The notes below the pieces were generated by a model that made no database searches, was not told the DNA's origin, and saw nothing but the letters and a program-made list of their open reading frames with translations. Shown piece after piece: positions 1 to 6,984 of a stretch of 22,669 nucleotides of DNA; within the stretch, counting starts at the first letter, position 1, and every line of letters begins with the position of its first letter. The DNA is taken from assembly GCA_030536565.1 (NCBI GenBank), contig JAUNPT010000016.1, positions 1 through 22,669 on the forward strand, given 5' to 3'. Made by a program: the position numbers and the translations under genes. This stretch comes from Eubacteriales bacterium. Lineage in GTDB: Bacteria; Bacillota; Clostridia; Lachnospirales; Lachnospiraceae.

Positions 1-672
1 ATTTATATTTTCAGAAAACTGTTTATGCTCTAAAGCAAATAAAATCAAACATAAAACATTTATAAGCATAATTAAACACACAATCCCCAATATACCTATC
101 AGTTGACTTTGACCATGTGCTCTTGGTATTTCTATAGCAATACAGCACGTAATAATTGAAAAAACAGGAATCCCTGAAAGAATCGCCATATATTTTAAGT
201 CGCTTTTTGAAACAAATCGCTTTAACTTAATAATAAATAAAAATAGCATTTCTAGCACAAGCATATTCAAAGCAATTGCTACCACTCTGATACTAGGGAT
301 TTCCACAACTTCCAGGAAACCTTTTCCTACAACAATCCCAATCATTCCACCTGACAATAGTGAAGAAAATGCAAGAATAAAAATCATTATTATATTCGTT
401 AATACCTTCTCCACTGCGCTTCCCTTCAGCATACAAAAGCTGAAAAACAATGATAATATAAGATATAAAAATATTCCTATGCTCTCAAAAGTTGTTATCT
501 TATTCAATACTTCAAGATAGGCAAACGTTATGAACGCACCTGTACTATACTCTATCCAGGAATCTCTACCATCACTCTTTGTCCCAAGACATTTTATCAG
601 GAAATTAGATACCATACAGCTTTGCAAAACATTTATAACTAATTCATAGACTTCAAGCAATAATCTAATCAT
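1..672 (-). CDS. Membrane sensor histidine kinase, N-terminal part (cut by window edge)
   Basis: An open frame starts with ATG at 672 and runs off the left edge without a stop (about 223 codons visible). Its start overlaps the end of the response regulator gene as ATGATTAG, which implies translational coupling. The visible part is almost entirely hydrophobic, with roughly five or six membrane segments separated by short charged loops such as KLKRFVSKSDLK. This matches the membrane domain of AgrC/LytS-like GHKL sensor kinases, which usually sit beside a LytTR regulator. The catalytic domain (H, N and G boxes) would lie outside the window, so kinase identity is inferred from the partner gene and topology. 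The codons are more AT-rich than in the housekeeping genes to the right. The ligand is unknown. Confidence 0.72.
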   Translation of the reverse strand, partial: MIRLLLEVYELVINVLQSCMVSNFLIKCLGTKSDGRDSWIEYSTGAFITFAYLEVLNKITTFESIGIFLYLILSLFFSFCMLKGSAVEKVLTNIIMIFILAFSSLLSGGMIGIVVGKGFLEVVEIPSIRVVAIALNMLVLEMLFLFIIKLKRFVSKSDLKYMAILSGIPVFSIITCCIAIEIPRAHGQSQLIGILGIVCLIMLINVLCLILFALEHKQFSENIN

Positions 673-1381
673 AGATTCCCCCAGTTATTATATTCCTAAC
701 TAATCCCATGCGTCTGCGGCTCACTTCGTAACATAACTCATTGCCTAAATATACCTTGTTTTTTTCTATTTTAGTTATGTACTTTTTATTAATAAGTATC
801 CCTCTATCTATCTTAACAAATCCAAAGTCTAATAATTTTTTTTCATATGCTGATAATTGTCCTCTAAATCGAAACTCACCATTTTCCAACAAATTCACAA
901 CAACTTCATGATTGCGTACCTCTACAGACACAAGCTCCGCAGCTCTCACATGTTTTTCAGTTTTATTTGCATAGAATGTAATTACACACCTCAATTCGTC
1001 CAAATATTCCCTTATGTTTTGCATTGGCTGCTCAATGTCACTGTCTATTGACTGTTTACTTATAAATCCCAACGGTCTGCACACAAATGCCTGTGTTATA
1101 TAATTAGAATAGTTGGTCATATATACAATTCCCGGATTCTTTCTATGCTTTTTTATCTCTTTTGCAATGTCAAATCCAGAATCCTCACCGCATTCAATAT
1201 CCAGGAAAAATATATCTATATTGTCTTTATCCATATTTTCAACGAGTTTTTGTCCTGTTTCATATGTTATGCATTCACAATCCTCATCAGCCATGCAATA
1301 CATGCAAAACCCCTCACGCAATTTCTTTACAGCCACTTCCATATATTCTTTATCATCATCGCATATTCCAAACCTTACCAT
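665..1381 (-). CDS. LytTR-family response regulator (AgrA/VirR type)
   Basis: The protein has 238 residues. The N-terminal receiver domain (about 1-125) shows the acidic pocket CDDD at 8-10 and the phospho-acceptor in IFFLDIE at D61. The Y/T region YMTNYSNY and the K of SKQS follow. The C-terminal domain (about 140-232) is a LytTR DNA-binding domain, with the typical FVKIDRGILINKKYITKI segment followed by the basic SRRRMGLVRN. The start is supported by a GGAG motif five bases before the ATG. It overlaps the sensor gene by 8 nt and lies 47 nt after a membrane-protein gene, so it looks like the third gene of a four-gene transcript. Such pairs control peptide-signalled traits (quorum sensing, bacteriocins, cell-envelope functions). 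No precursor peptide gene is visible here, so the target is unknown. Confidence 0.9.
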   Translation of the reverse strand: MVRFGICDDDKEYMEVAVKKLREGFCMYCMADEDCECITYETGQKLVENMDKDNIDIFFLDIECGEDSGFDIAKEIKKHRKNPGIVYMTNYSNYITQAFVCRPLGFISKQSIDSDIEQPMQNIREYLDELRCVITFYANKTEKHVRAAELVSVEVRNHEVVVNLLENGEFRFRGQLSAYEKKLLDFGFVKIDRGILINKKYITKIEKNKVYLGNELCYEVSRRRMGLVRNIITGGIYD

Positions 1382-1407
1382 CTCTACTCCGCATAGCTTA
1401 TATATTG

Positions 1408-1419
1408 TTTCTTAAGAAA
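1408..1419. promoter_or_regulatory. 12 bp perfect palindrome upstream of the LytTR regulator gene
   Basis: TTTCTTAAGAAA is an exact palindrome in the 47 nt gap before the response regulator, about 27 nt ahead of its ATG. On the minus strand an AT-rich TATATA follows it, and ACAGTTTGA, which resembles one half of an AgrA/LytTR direct-repeat site, sits just before it. It may be an operator, but a second clear half-site is not seen. Confidence 0.3.
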
Positions 1420-1428
1420 TCAAACTGT

Positions 1429-1899
1429 TTATTTCATATTTCTTCTTATCCTGTCCAGCTCCTCATCAATACTTGTATTATTCATATTTTCATGATTTCT
1501 TTTCCCACCAGACTGCTTGTTTTTTCCATTACCAGCAAGCAGGGTCTTAAGAACTAAAGCTCCACCTCCAAATATCAGCACAAGAATAATTATCCAGTCA
1601 TATAATGACATATACACAAGATGAATATTTGTTGATAAAATAATAGATACAATTATAAGCAATACTGAAAATGCTGTGAACACCTTTGATGGGAAGCTTG
1701 CTCCGCTGACAAACATCCATACAATACCTATAATTAATGGGATGATAATCAATCCCGATGTCACTCTCATTCCGCCGAAAGCAAAGTAGCCGAAACCGTA
1801 AGATGTCACGATAACCTTCTGTGACAGAATATACAGTCCGACTACCAGCATCACTGCGCCGCCTGCAAATTGTAAAAGTTCATTTTTTTCATTTTTCAT
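1429..1899 (-). CDS. Hypothetical four-segment membrane protein
   Basis: The protein has 156 residues and I do not recognise it. Four hydrophobic stretches are visible at about 10-27, 47-64, 73-90 and 100-121. A Gly/Tyr/Phe-rich loop (YGFGYFAFGG) lies between the first two. The hydrophilic, charged C-terminal tail (about 123-156, GKNKQSGGKRN then EELDRIRRNMK) is likely cytoplasmic. The ATG has a GAGGGG motif eight bases upstream, which supports the start. It lies 50 nt after another small membrane-protein gene and 47 nt before the LytTR regulator. It could be an accessory to, or target of, the two-component pair, or simply a neighbour. No catalytic motif is seen. Confidence 0.75.
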   Translation of the reverse strand: MKNEKNELLQFAGGAVMLVVGLYILSQKVIVTSYGFGYFAFGGMRVTSGLIIIPLIIGIVWMFVSGASFPSKVFTAFSVLLIIVSIILSTNIHLVYMSLYDWIIILVLIFGGGALVLKTLLAGNGKNKQSGGKRNHENMNNTSIDEELDRIRRNMK

Positions 1900-1949
1900 T
1901 TCATTTACCCCTCATGTGATTATATTTGATATAAAACTCTGCCGCCTGA

Positions 1950-2285
1950 TTATTTTTTACAAAATCTATTGAGAAAATCTCTTGTACTCTCCATATACCA
2001 CAGCGGCATTAAAGCAGCAATTAAAAACACAACAAAATAAGGAAGAATGTCTATTGGAGTGAATTTATCCACCAAAACAAGCGCAAGCCAAATGCTCCAT
2101 GTAAATGATGTAATGATATATCCCCAAATTCTAATCTTTTTAAGGTTATATCGACTCTGTTCTTCTCCACTCATCTTCCTATAGGCTCTGTTAAATGGAC
2201 GTACCTGAATCCATCTTATGCTGATAAACCAGATAAGAATAATTCCGAGCCATCTAAGGTTGTCACGTAACCAATAACTCAACAT
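1950..2285 (-). CDS. Hypothetical small membrane protein
   Basis: The protein has 111 residues and no family I recognise. There are three likely membrane segments: about 10-28 (tryptophan-rich, LRWLGIILIWFISIRWI), 52-72 and 78-98. A basic, polar loop (RPFNRAYRKMSGEEQSRYNLKK) lies between the first two. AGAGGTG lies five bases before the ATG. It is the first gene after a good sigma-A promoter (2364-2393) and precedes the other membrane protein and the two-component genes on the same strand, so it probably leads that transcript. Function unknown. Confidence 0.72.
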   Translation of the reverse strand: MLSYWLRDNLRWLGIILIWFISIRWIQVRPFNRAYRKMSGEEQSRYNLKKIRIWGYIITSFTWSIWLALVLVDKFTPIDILPYFVVFLIAALMPLWYMESTRDFLNRFCKK

Positions 2286-2363
2286 ATAATCACCTCTCTC
2301 TTACCTTAACTACATACCCAATTGTTATAATACCACTCAAAGACTAACTAAACTTATACTAAT

Positions 2364-2393
2364 ATTATATACTATCTTACTATCGTTTGGCAA
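2364..2393 (-). promoter_or_regulatory. Sigma-A-type promoter for the membrane protein / two-component transcript
   Basis: Read on the minus strand: TTGCCA (2388-2393), an 18 bp spacer, then TATAAT (2364-2369, exact consensus). The predicted leader before the ATG at 2285 is about 70 nt. Confidence 0.65.
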
Positions 2394-2430
2394 TATTTAT
2401 ACTTTGTGACTTATAATGCAATAATCTACC

Positions 2431-2474
2431 AAAAGCAGACCTCGCCCTAACGATTTTCAACCGTTAAGGCGAGG
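2431..2474 (-). terminator. Intrinsic terminator of the threonine operon
   Basis: Arms 2440-2452 and 2462-2474 form a 13 bp stem (one G-U pair in the minus-strand RNA) with a 9 nt loop, followed on that strand by TCTGCTTTT. It begins about 20 nt after the aspartokinase stop. Confidence 0.8.
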
Positions 2475-2493
2475 CCTCTTATCATTATAATTA

Positions 2494-3813
2494 TTAGTCT
2501 TCTGGTACAAACACACTGTAGATTGTCTTAATTGCATCCTCAAAATATTTATTGCGAACGCCAATGATGATGTTAAGCTCTGATGAACCCTGGTCAATCA
2601 TCTTTACATTAACCTTTGCCTTTGCAAGGGCAGAGAATATGTTTCCAGCAATACCTGAATTATTTCTCATACCACGTCCAACAACGGCAACTAATGAAAG
2701 GTCTGATTCAAGTTCAATTGAGTCTGGATGCACTGCTCTGTGAAGCTCTGCTAATACCTTCTGCTCCTTCTCTACAAATTCGTCCTGATGAACGAATACA
2801 GTCATTGTGTCAATGCCTGATGGCATATGCTCAAATGAGATTCCGTTATCTTCAAATACCTGAAGAACCTTACGCCCAAATCCTATTTCTGAATTCATCA
2901 TATCCTTATCAATACTGATTGAAACAAAGCCCTTCTTTCCCGCAATACCTGTAATAGTATACTCTGGCGTATGACATGTTGTTTCAACAATCATTGTACC
3001 CTTATCGTCTGGCGCATTAGTATTACGGATATTAATTGGAATGCCTTCCTTTCTTACTGGGAAGATTGCAGATTCATGAAGAACTGATGCACCCATGTAT
3101 GAAAGCTCACGAAGTTCCTTGTATGTTATAACTGTAATAGGCTTTGGATTCTTAACGATTCTTGGATCTGCAGCCAAAAAGCCTGATACATCTGTCCAGT
3201 TTTCGTATACATTTGCCTTAATAGCTCTGGCAACGATTGAACCTGTAACGTCTGAACCACCCCTTGAAAATGTCTTAACCTTTCCGTTAGGCATAGCACC
3301 ATAAAAGCCTGGAATAACTGCACTTTCAACCTTAGAAAGCCTCTCTGACATCACTTTATTAGTCTTTTCTGAATCAAACTCTCCATTTGCATCAAAACAG
3401 ATTACCGTTGCAGCATCAACGAACTCGTAACCAAGATACTCAGCCATAACAATACCATTAAGATACTCACCACGTGAGGCCGCATAATCTTCACCTGCGA
3501 GAACTGAAAACTGTTTTTTTATTGTTTCAAACTGCTCATCTAATGAAAGCTTTAAGCCTAAACCCTTAATAATTTCATTGTAACGTTCCTTAATTGCCTT
3601 TAATGACTTGTCGAAGTTCTTACCTTCCGATGCCTCCGCATAACATTTGTAAAGCATATCCGTAACCTTAGTATCATCTGAAAATCTCTTTCCCGGTGCC
3701 GATGGGACTACAAACTTTCTGCTTTCTTCCGCACGGATAATATTTCCCACCTTCTTAAACTGTTCTGCACTTGCCAGCGAGCTTCCACCAAATTTAACTA
3801 CCTTTATCATCAT
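2494..3813 (-). CDS. lysC: Aspartate kinase (aspartokinase, ACT-regulated)
   Basis: The protein has 439 residues. It phosphorylates aspartate to aspartyl phosphate, the first step toward lysine, threonine and methionine. The amino-acid kinase domain starts at once with KFGGSSLAS (7-15), the ATP/Asp loop, and later has the SRGGSDVTGS motif. The C-terminal third (from about 290) carries tandem ACT domains (TITGIAGKKGFVSISIDK; VAVVGRGMRNNSGIAGN; the last one has VNVKMIDQGSSELNIIIGV), so it is probably feedback controlled. GAAAGG lies eight bases before the first of two consecutive ATGs, favouring 3813. It is the last gene of a thrR-hom-kinase-aspartokinase cluster, which makes threonine the likely controlling end product. 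The family call is firm. Whether this is the lysC or a thrA-type isoenzyme cannot be told from one locus. Confidence 0.93.
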   Translation of the reverse strand: MMIKVVKFGGSSLASAEQFKKVGNIIRAEESRKFVVPSAPGKRFSDDTKVTDMLYKCYAEASEGKNFDKSLKAIKERYNEIIKGLGLKLSLDEQFETIKKQFSVLAGEDYAASRGEYLNGIVMAEYLGYEFVDAATVICFDANGEFDSEKTNKVMSERLSKVESAVIPGFYGAMPNGKVKTFSRGGSDVTGSIVARAIKANVYENWTDVSGFLAADPRIVKNPKPITVITYKELRELSYMGASVLHESAIFPVRKEGIPINIRNTNAPDDKGTMIVETTCHTPEYTITGIAGKKGFVSISIDKDMMNSEIGFGRKVLQVFEDNGISFEHMPSGIDTMTVFVHQDEFVEKEQKVLAELHRAVHPDSIELESDLSLVAVVGRGMRNNSGIAGNIFSALAKAKVNVKMIDQGSSELNIIIGVRNKYFEDAIKTIYSVFVPED

Positions 3814-3854
3814 TCAATAAACCTTTCTATAATCTATTTAATATACATATATTT

Positions 3855-5057
3855 TTAATTGCCAAACAAATGATTTATAATTGTATGGCCGCAAGCAATA
3901 TAAATACCACTCTCTTTAGCTTCCTTCTCATTATAGTTCCATGTTTTATCCAGCTTGTTTGTGCTGTCATAAAGCATATATGGAACCGGGTCTGCCACAT
4001 GGGTTCGTATTGCAACTGGTGTCGGATGATCTGGTAAAACCAGCATTCTGAAATCTGTACCTGATGCTTCCAGTTTTTCAATAACTCTTTTTATTACTCT
4101 TTCATCAAGATATTCAATTGACTGAACCTTTCTTTCAAAGCTGCCCTGATGTCCCATTTCGTCAGGCGCCTCAACATGAATATAAGCGAAATCACAATCT
4201 TCATTAAGAAGCGCATTTACGGCAGCATCTGCCTTACCCTCATAATTAGTATGTAATCCACCGTTAGCTCCAGCAACCTCTACAACCTTCATATCTGCTC
4301 CAACAGCAATTCCTTTAAGCAAATCTACTGCTGAAATCATTGCCCCTGTATGGCCTGTTTTTTCCTTAAATGGAGAAAGCATTGGTCTTGTACCTGCGCC
4401 CCAGAACCAGATTGAGTTTGCTGGGTTAAGACCATTCCTTATTCTCTCAAGATTTAGTGGATGGTTAGCTAATATGTCATAGCTCTTTTTCATCATTTCA
4501 CGAAGTATTTCGTCCTTAGGAAGATACTGTCCAATTTTTTGTCCTAACACATCATGAGGCGGTGTAAGAAGAACAACACTTCCCTTATCCCAGATTGTCA
4601 GATGTCTGTAGCTTGTTCCTACATAGAACTTATAGATATCATTTTCCAGTTCTTTTCTGACTGCATCAAGAAGCACTGCCGCATCTTCTGTTGATATCTC
4701 ACTTGAGCTATGGTCAATTATTGTCTTTTCCTCATAAGGAAGGTCATCTGTTGACACTGTAACTATATTGCAGCGAAGCGCCACATCTGTTGTCTTCATA
4801 TCAACGCCTATACTTAAAGCTTCAAGTGGTGAACGTCCTGTATAATATTCCTTAGGGTCATAGCCTAACACTGACAGGTTTGCTGTATCACTGCCCGGTG
4901 CCATTCCCTCTGGAATTGTATGTACCATTCCAACCTCTGACATTTTAGAATACTTGTCCATTGTAGGAGTCTTCGCATACTCCAATGGTGTCTTTCCTCC
5001 AAGTTCAGGAATATCCTTATCAGCCATTCCATCGCCAAGTACGATTAAATACTTCAT
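3855..5057 (-). CDS. Phosphoglycerate mutase-superfamily protein, proposed homoserine kinase
   Basis: The protein has 400 residues, from the alkaline phosphatase / cofactor-independent phosphoglycerate mutase (ApgM) superfamily. Metal-binding and catalytic signatures are visible: VLGDGMAD near the start (D9), APGSDTANLSVLGYDP (likely nucleophile S56), HVEAPDEMGHQG, LPDHPTP and RTHVADPVPY. Proteins of this form are usually labelled independent phosphoglycerate mutase. A distinct subgroup found beside threonine genes has been proposed as the homoserine kinase of organisms lacking ThrB. Here it sits 27 nt after homoserine dehydrogenase and 41 nt before aspartokinase, exactly the missing step, so homoserine kinase is the better functional guess. 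A GGAGG motif eight bases before the ATG fixes the start. The superfamily is certain; the substrate is inferred from context. Confidence 0.8.
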   Translation of the reverse strand: MKYLIVLGDGMADKDIPELGGKTPLEYAKTPTMDKYSKMSEVGMVHTIPEGMAPGSDTANLSVLGYDPKEYYTGRSPLEALSIGVDMKTTDVALRCNIVTVSTDDLPYEEKTIIDHSSSEISTEDAAVLLDAVRKELENDIYKFYVGTSYRHLTIWDKGSVVLLTPPHDVLGQKIGQYLPKDEILREMMKKSYDILANHPLNLERIRNGLNPANSIWFWGAGTRPMLSPFKEKTGHTGAMISAVDLLKGIAVGADMKVVEVAGANGGLHTNYEGKADAAVNALLNEDCDFAYIHVEAPDEMGHQGSFERKVQSIEYLDERVIKRVIEKLEASGTDFRMLVLPDHPTPVAIRTHVADPVPYMLYDSTNKLDKTWNYNEKEAKESGIYIACGHTIINHLFGN

Positions 5058-5084
5058 TTCATTTTCCTCCAGCTATGTATGTGA

Positions 5085-6299
5085 TTATAATTTTGTGTGG
5101 TCAAGACGAATTCTGTTGATTACATTAAGCTCTTTTGCAGCCTCATTAAATGCTTTCTCTGTCATAAAGCCTGTCACAAAGCCAAACTCTCCCTTTATAT
5201 CAGGAACAGTAATAATTGGCACATTTCCAAATAACTCCTTAACCTTAGATGCGTCATTTCCCTTAACTCTTACAAAGAAATCTCTCTTAACATCATCTGT
5301 TGCACCAAGTTCAAGCTTTTCTGAGCTCCAGATTGTCATAACATTCTTACCCTTGTGCTTTACACAGTCAACCACATCAGCCACAACCGCACTTGCTGTA
5401 GGAAGCTTGCCTGCGCCTGCGCCAAAGAACATTACATCTCCGATTACATTTCCATTAATATAGATACCATTCAAAACATCATTTACATTATATAATGGGT
5501 GTGAAGCATCAATCATAAATGGTGCTGTAATAGCATACACCTTATTATCTATTTTCCTTGATGTGGCAAGAAGCTTTACAACACAGCCCAGCTGCTCTGC
5601 ATATTTGAAATCCTCTGTAGAAATTTTTGTAATTCCCTCTGTTGTTATCTCCTCAAACTTTACAGTTGAGCCGAAAGCTAACGATGTAAGAATTGCAATC
5701 TTTCTGCAGGCATCAAATCCTTCAACGTCTGCCTCAGGATTACGCTCTGCATAACCAAGCTCCTGAGCTTCCTTTAAAACTTCATCATATGAACTGCCCT
5801 TTCTGCTCATCTTTGTAAGTATATAGTTAGTTGTTCCGTTAAGGATTCCTGTGATTTGTGTGATTTCATCTGCAGTGAGCGACTGGTTAAGAGGCCTGAT
5901 AATAGGGATTCCGCCGCCTACAGATGCCTCAAACATAAAATTAAGATTTCTATCCTTTGCCATTGCAAGAAGCTCTGAACCATGAGCTGCAACAAGTGCC
6001 TTATTAGAAGTACATACGCTCTTTCCTGCTTCCAACGCCCTTTTTACAAATGTAAATGCAGGCTCAACTCCTCCCATAACCTCAACAACAACATCTATTT
6101 CAGGGTCATTTATTATCAAATCAATATCATGTACTATCTTTTCCTGAATCGGATCTCCTGGAAAATCCCTTAAATCTAAAACACTCTTTACCTCAACTAC
6201 ATCTGTGGCTCTCTTTGCAATGGAATCATAATTTGTGTTAATTACCTCCACAACTCCTGAACCTACTGTACCATAACCTAAAACTGCGATTTTTGCCAT
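5085..6299 (-). CDS. hom: Homoserine dehydrogenase
   Basis: The protein has 404 residues. It reduces aspartate semialdehyde to homoserine with NAD(P)H. The Rossmann N-terminus has GYGTVGSGVV (8-17). SNKALVAAHG contains the conserved K100. The family signature NGTTNYILTKM is at about 154-164, followed by EADVEGFDACRKIAIL with the substrate/catalytic residues D191, D196 and K200. The C-terminal 80 residues (VRVKGNDASKVKELF onward) look like an ACT regulatory domain, giving the usual length for the ACT-bearing form. The gene lies 25 nt after the ThrR-like regulator and 27 nt before the proposed homoserine kinase. The upstream GAAAGG is somewhat far (about 12 nt) from the ATG, but no better start exists. 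Confidence 0.95.
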   Translation of the reverse strand: MAKIAVLGYGTVGSGVVEVINTNYDSIAKRATDVVEVKSVLDLRDFPGDPIQEKIVHDIDLIINDPEIDVVVEVMGGVEPAFTFVKRALEAGKSVCTSNKALVAAHGSELLAMAKDRNLNFMFEASVGGGIPIIRPLNQSLTADEITQITGILNGTTNYILTKMSRKGSSYDEVLKEAQELGYAERNPEADVEGFDACRKIAILTSLAFGSTVKFEEITTEGITKISTEDFKYAEQLGCVVKLLATSRKIDNKVYAITAPFMIDASHPLYNVNDVLNGIYINGNVIGDVMFFGAGAGKLPTASAVVADVVDCVKHKGKNVMTIWSSEKLELGATDDVKRDFFVRVKGNDASKVKELFGNVPIITVPDIKGEFGFVTGFMTEKAFNEAAKELNVINRIRLDHTKL

Positions 6300-6324
6300 C
6301 TTGTAACCAAACCTTTCGTATAAT

Positions 6325-6765
6325 TTATTCTCTGCTGAGTATTTTTAAATACCGAACACCTTCAAGACGTTCAATTTCCTCAATCATCTTCATAGAATCT
6401 CCCGTTGTCGGAAGAATATCGACACTCAAAGTAAGTGATGCCACCCCGTTTACCGGAATTGTCTGGTGAATCGTCAATATGTTGGCCTTAAACTTGGCCA
6501 CTTTTTTAAGCACCAGCGACAGCAGCCCCGGCTCATCGTCCATTGCCAGCACAAAGGTAATAGTCTTCCCCTTAACATTATCCCTAAATGGAAATATATC
6601 GTCCTTGTACTTGTAAAATGAGCTCCGGCTGATTCCCACCGTCTCTGTCGCATCTGCAACAGATATGTTCTTTGTCTCTATCAGTCTGTTGGCCTCTGCC
6701 ACCTTTAGTAAAACCTCTGGCAAAGCCTTCTGCTTAACAACATAATACTTATTACTGTCTGTCAT
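6325..6765 (-). CDS. thrR: ACT domain regulator, PheB/ThrR-like
   Basis: The protein has 146 residues, the usual length of the PheB/YszB (UPF0735) family. The N-terminal part contains a short helix-turn-helix-like segment (about 33-55, NISVADATETVGISRSSFYK). The C-terminal half (about 68-146) is a single ACT domain beginning TITFVLAMDDEPG. In Bacillus subtilis the homologue has been reported as ThrR, a repressor of threonine biosynthesis genes. Position as first gene of a hom/kinase/aspartokinase operon fits autoregulation by threonine through the ACT domain. Two purine-rich motifs precede the ATG (AAAAGGG at a spacing of about 9, AAAGGA almost adjacent). The family is secure; the regulatory role and ligand are inferred. 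Confidence 0.85.
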   Translation of the reverse strand: MTDSNKYYVVKQKALPEVLLKVAEANRLIETKNISVADATETVGISRSSFYKYKDDIFPFRDNVKGKTITFVLAMDDEPGLLSLVLKKVAKFKANILTIHQTIPVNGVASLTLSVDILPTTGDSMKMIEEIERLEGVRYLKILSRE

Positions 6766-6792
6766 TATCCTTTACCCTTTTACCCATTTTTT

Positions 6793-6849
6793 GTCTTTTC
6801 TGCGCGCACAGATGTACTTGTGTGTTTTCCCCAGAAAGACATGTGTGCG
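6793..6849 (-). promoter_or_regulatory. Structured leader of the threonine operon (interleaved helices)
   Basis: Between the -10 box and the thrR start the minus-strand RNA contains segments in the order A1-B1-A2-B2. A1 (6839-6849) pairs with A2 (6805-6815) over 10 of 11 positions. B1 (6832-6840, GUCUUUCUG) pairs with B2 (6793-6802, CAGAAAAGAC) with one bulged base. The two helices interleave and share two bases, so they form either an H-type pseudoknot or two alternative folds. No known riboswitch class was recognised. No U-tract follows, so control would more likely be translational or via protein binding. Confidence 0.4.
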
Positions 6850-6860
6850 GCTTAGAGAGA

Positions 6861-6889
6861 ATAGTACCACATATATACATACATTGCAA
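6861..6889 (-). promoter_or_regulatory. Sigma-A promoter of the threonine operon
   Basis: Minus strand: TTGCAA (6884-6889), a 17 bp spacer, then TACTAT (6861-6866). Predicted transcription start is near 6854, giving a leader of about 90 nt. Confidence 0.75.
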
Positions 6890-6896
6890 GTAGAAA

Positions 6897-6947
6897 TAAT
6901 GAAAAATAGTCCAAAATCTCCATACAGCAAGAGATTTTGGACTATTT
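6897..6947 (-). terminator. Terminator downstream of malQ
   Basis: A perfect 17 bp stem (arms 6904-6920 and 6931-6947) with a 10 nt loop. On the minus strand it is followed by TTCATTATTT. It lies 38 nt past the malQ stop and just upstream of the threonine operon promoter, insulating the two units. Confidence 0.85.
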
Positions 6948-6984
6948 CAATATTAACACTTGTTTTTCAACTGATTATCATACT

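Noticed and set aside
3855..5057. Plain glycolytic phosphoglycerate mutase
   Set aside because: The superfamily fits, but the operon position between homoserine dehydrogenase and aspartokinase makes homoserine kinase more likely.
6766..6900. T-box or known amino-acid riboswitch in the thr leader
   Set aside because: The leader is only about 90 nt and lacks the T-box sequence, a specifier hairpin or an attenuator with a U-tract.
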